Shown: positions 63,843 through 64,000 of the stretch, in pieces | Layout of the letters: each line of letters begins with the position of its first letter | Numbering within the stretch: position 1 is the stretch's first letter | Source: Phyllobacterium zundukense | GTDB taxonomy: Bacteria > Pseudomonadota > Alphaproteobacteria > Rhizobiales > Rhizobiaceae | Assembly (NCBI RefSeq): GCF_002764115.1 | Contig: NZ_CP017941.1 | Location: 372,001 to 436,000 of the forward strand | DNA: 64,000 bases | Direction: 5' to 3' | The notes under the pieces: model-generated | The model's input: the letters and a program-made list of their open reading frames with translations, nothing else | The model's database searches: none | Told to the model about the DNA's origin: nothing | Program-made: the position numbers and the translations under genes

Positions 63843-64000
63843 GGTTCTTCCTCAATTTCTGTGATTAAATGGCAGCATTCGCGCCCTCATAAGTTCTGGG
63901 CCGGCCCTGCCATACATGGCTCGCTTCAATGTCTTGAGACGATTGATCTGTCCTTCGGCCTGTCCGTTGCTCCAAAGGAGCTCGATTGCATTCTTGATGG
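63843..64000 (-). mobile_element. ISL3-family element, second copy, cut by window edge
   Basis: The right terminal repeat (GGTTCTTCCTCAATTTCTG) is followed on the minus strand by the 3' end of the transposase, whose last residues (RARMLPFNHRN) match the copy at 55.1-56.8 kb nearly exactly. Opposite orientation to that copy. Confidence 0.9.
63852..64000 (-). CDS. ISL3-family transposase, C-terminal part (partial)
   Basis: The frame covers the C-terminus including the region around the last catalytic Glu (LLWSNGQAEGQINRLKTLKRAMYG) and ends in the terminal repeat. It continues beyond the window. No disruption is seen in the visible part. Confidence 0.88.
   Translation of the reverse strand, partial: IKNAIELLWSNGQAEGQINRLKTLKRAMYGRAGPELMRARMLPFNHRN

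Noticed and set aside
1..64000. CRISPR array, tRNA, rRNA, or integron
   Set aside because: I saw no regularly spaced repeats, tRNA-like cloverleaf with conserved T-loop, rRNA segments, or integrase with attC sites in reading both strands by eye. A covariance-model search would be decisive.

Overview
The window comes from an alphaproteobacterium of the order Hyphomicrobiales (Rhizobiales), probably the Brucella/Ochrobactrum, Rhizobiaceae or Phyllobacteriaceae lineages. The evidence is a set of short rhizobial families (DUF982, DUF6481, GlsB, CsbD, PRC-barrel, HWE histidine kinase), several general-stress EcfG-type promoter motifs (GGAAC-N16/17-CGTT), and IS families common in that group. It reads as a mosaic accessory region (plasmid, chromid or genomic island). 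Metabolic modules are separated by IS elements, IS scars, MITE-like repeats and broken genes. I found no rRNA, tRNA, replication origin or CRISPR array.

Layout. 1-12.2 kb: two decayed inverted IS5/IS903-type copies bracket a response regulator, an IS6 element, a truncated sugar ABC transporter, a secreted dienelactone-hydrolase-like protein, a PEP mutase/isocitrate lyase family enzyme, a polyamine-type ABC transporter, an XRE-cupin regulator and a divergent histidinol-dehydrogenase-like enzyme. 12.2-21.9 kb: envelope and stress genes (DUF883, GlsB, PRC-barrel, transglutaminase-like, DUF982, YihY, AI-2E-type permease, CsbD, PAS-HWE kinase and receiver), several with EcfG-type promoters. 22.0-23.6 kb: an ISKra4 element inserted in a DUF982 remnant. 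23.8-26.6 kb: a nickel/cobalt efflux operon (NreA/RcnR-like repressor, frameshifted NreB-like MFS permease, YqaA-like protein, RcnA-like exporter). 27.5-30.8 kb: a bufferin-type RiPP operon (DUF2282 precursor, DUF692/MNIO enzyme, DUF2063 partner, DoxX protein) followed by an OsmC protein, with a SigF-like ECF promoter motif. 30.9-44.6 kb: panE-like gene, a second IS6, a DJ-1/PfpI protein, small secreted proteins, a cold-shock gene and many remnants, including two near-identical 347-bp ISL3-type MITEs.

45.0-54.9 kb is a compact benzoate/catechol ortho-cleavage island transcribed leftward: catB-catC-catA-benA-benB-benC-benD-benK-(benE remnant)-pcaD, with a divergent LysR regulator (catR type) and a palindromic T-N11-A box. 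It encodes conversion of benzoate to 3-oxoadipate. The final CoA-transferase and thiolase steps are not in the window. An aldehyde dehydrogenase at the far end is dead (nonsense codon and 3' truncation next to a MITE).

55.1-64.0 kb: an ISL3 element, an ISKra4 element with a frameshift that decapitates a WD40 gene, small genes, a glyoxalase-like protein and a two-gene GMC oxidoreductase operon. The window ends inside a second ISL3 copy in inverted orientation. Many single-base frameshifts occur, so reads should be checked before each is called a true pseudogene.
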